Made by a program: the position numbers and the translations under genes. DNA of 6,465 nucleotides from Alphaproteobacteria bacterium (GTDB taxonomy: Bacteria; Pseudomonadota; Alphaproteobacteria; ATCC43930; CGMCC-115725), in assembly GCA_030039815.1 (NCBI GenBank), contig JASHUW010000223.1:1-6465 (forward strand). Direction: 5' to 3'. The notes under the pieces were generated by a model that ran no database searches, had not been told where the DNA came from, and saw only the letters and a list, made by a program, of their open reading frames with translations. Below, piece after piece: positions 5,896 through 6,465 of the stretch. Every line of letters begins with the position of its first letter. Within the stretch, counting starts at the first letter, position 1.

Positions 5896-6465
5896 ATGCC
5901 GGATAACGAAGCGCAAAACGCCCTCGACCTACTGAATGACCTGATCGGCAAGGCAAAAAAGGCCGGGGCCGACGCCGCCGACGCGGTGGCCGTGGTCGGC
6001 ACCTCGCTGTCGCACACCCGCCGCCTCGGCAAGACCGAGAAGCTCGAACGATCGGAACACCAGGACCTGGGCCTGCGCGTGCTGATCGGCAAGCAGCAGG
6101 CGATCGTCTCGTCGAGCGATCGCGCGCCGGCGACGCTCGACGAACTGGTCGAGCGCGCCGTCGCAATGGCGAAGGCGATCCCAGAAGACCCGTTCTGCGG
6201 TCTCGCCGACCCCGACCAGATCACCAAATCCTGGCCGATGCTCGACATGCTCGATCCCACCGAGCCGTCGGCCGAAGACCTCATCGAGCGCGCCCGTGCC
6301 GCCGAGGAAACCGCGCTCGCGACGCCCGGCATCACCAACTCCGAGGGCGCCGACGCCGGCTGGGGCCGTTCGCGTATCGCGCTCGTCGCCTCGAACGGCT
6401 TCGCCGGCTCCTATGCCGGCTCGAGCCACGGTGTCAGCACATCGGTCATCGCCGGCGAAGGCACC
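5896..6465 (+). CDS. pmbA: PmbA/TldE-type protein (TldD/PmbA family), N-terminal part
   Basis: The frame is open from ATG 5896 to the right edge, 190 residues of a protein that is normally about 450. The family pattern is clear: an N-terminal helix (LDLLNDLIGKAKKAGADAAD, 10-29), a strand with VAVVGTSLSHTRRLGKTEKL (31-50), the conserved LGLRVLIGKQQAIVSSSD (58-75), AVAMAKAIPEDPFCGLAD (88-105), and SEGADAGWGRSRIALVASNG (149-168) leading to GFAGSYAGSSHGVSTSVIAGEG (168-189). PmbA/TldE is the partner of TldD. The pair forms a cytoplasmic protease that matures microcin B17 and degrades the antitoxin CcdA in E. coli. TldD carries the zinc site (HExxxH), PmbA does not. No HExxxH occurs in the visible part, but the region where it would lie may not be fully included. 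The wording favours PmbA over TldD. The natural substrate in this organism is unknown. It follows ubiD by 11 bases, so the two are probably cotranscribed. Confidence 0.88.
   Translation, partial: MPDNEAQNALDLLNDLIGKAKKAGADAADAVAVVGTSLSHTRRLGKTEKLERSEHQDLGLRVLIGKQQAIVSSSDRAPATLDELVERAVAMAKAIPEDPFCGLADPDQITKSWPMLDMLDPTEPSAEDLIERARAAEETALATPGITNSEGADAGWGRSRIALVASNGFAGSYAGSSHGVSTSVIAGEGT

Overview
The window is GC-rich, densely coding bacterial DNA. Protein-level resemblance (UbiA and PmbA N-termini, an ETF-beta lysine methyltransferase-like protein next to ubiA, rsmE beside ubiA) points to an alphaproteobacterium, most likely of the Hyphomicrobiales/Rhizobiales type. This assignment rests on recognition, not on a search.

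Layout from left to right: (1) 1-531, minus strand: the N-terminal 177 residues of the 16S rRNA m3U1498 methyltransferase RsmE, running off the left edge. (2) 527-615: a dispersed-type palindromic repeat with arms of the GTCATTGCGAG...GAAGCAATC family. It fills most of the divergent gap and its outer end includes the rsmE start codon. (3) 641-1564, plus: UbiA, the 4-hydroxybenzoate polyprenyltransferase. (4) 1561-2214, plus: a class I methyltransferase of the nicotinamide N-methyltransferase-like/ETF-beta lysine methyltransferase group, overlapping ubiA by 4 bases. (5) 2196-3089, minus: a LysR-type regulator, convergent with and overlapping the methyltransferase gene. (6) 3090-3186: an AT-rich divergent control region with dyad symmetries. 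(7) 3187-4374, plus: a 12-segment MFS transporter. (8) 4379-5884, plus: UbiD, the prenylated-FMN-dependent decarboxylase. (9) 5896 to the right edge, plus: the N-terminal 190 residues of a PmbA/TldE-type protein.

The theme is ubiquinone synthesis. UbiA attaches the polyprenyl tail to 4-hydroxybenzoate and UbiD removes the carboxyl group from the product. The partner UbiX, which makes the prenylated flavin, is not in the window. The methyltransferase coupled to ubiA probably modifies the electron transfer flavoprotein, whose electrons enter the ubiquinone pool through ETF-ubiquinone oxidoreductase, so the pairing makes metabolic sense. The divergent LysR/MFS pair separates the two ubi genes and looks like a regulated transport unit. 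The MFS gene lies 4 bases from ubiD, so ubiD and pmbA may share its transcript.

I see no CRISPR array, tRNA, rRNA, insertion sequence or clear phage element. Nothing here is convincingly a new biological system. The points most worth a second look are the repeat that forms both 5' regions of rsmE and ubiA, the ubiA-methyltransferase coupling, and the LysR/MFS unit between the ubi genes.
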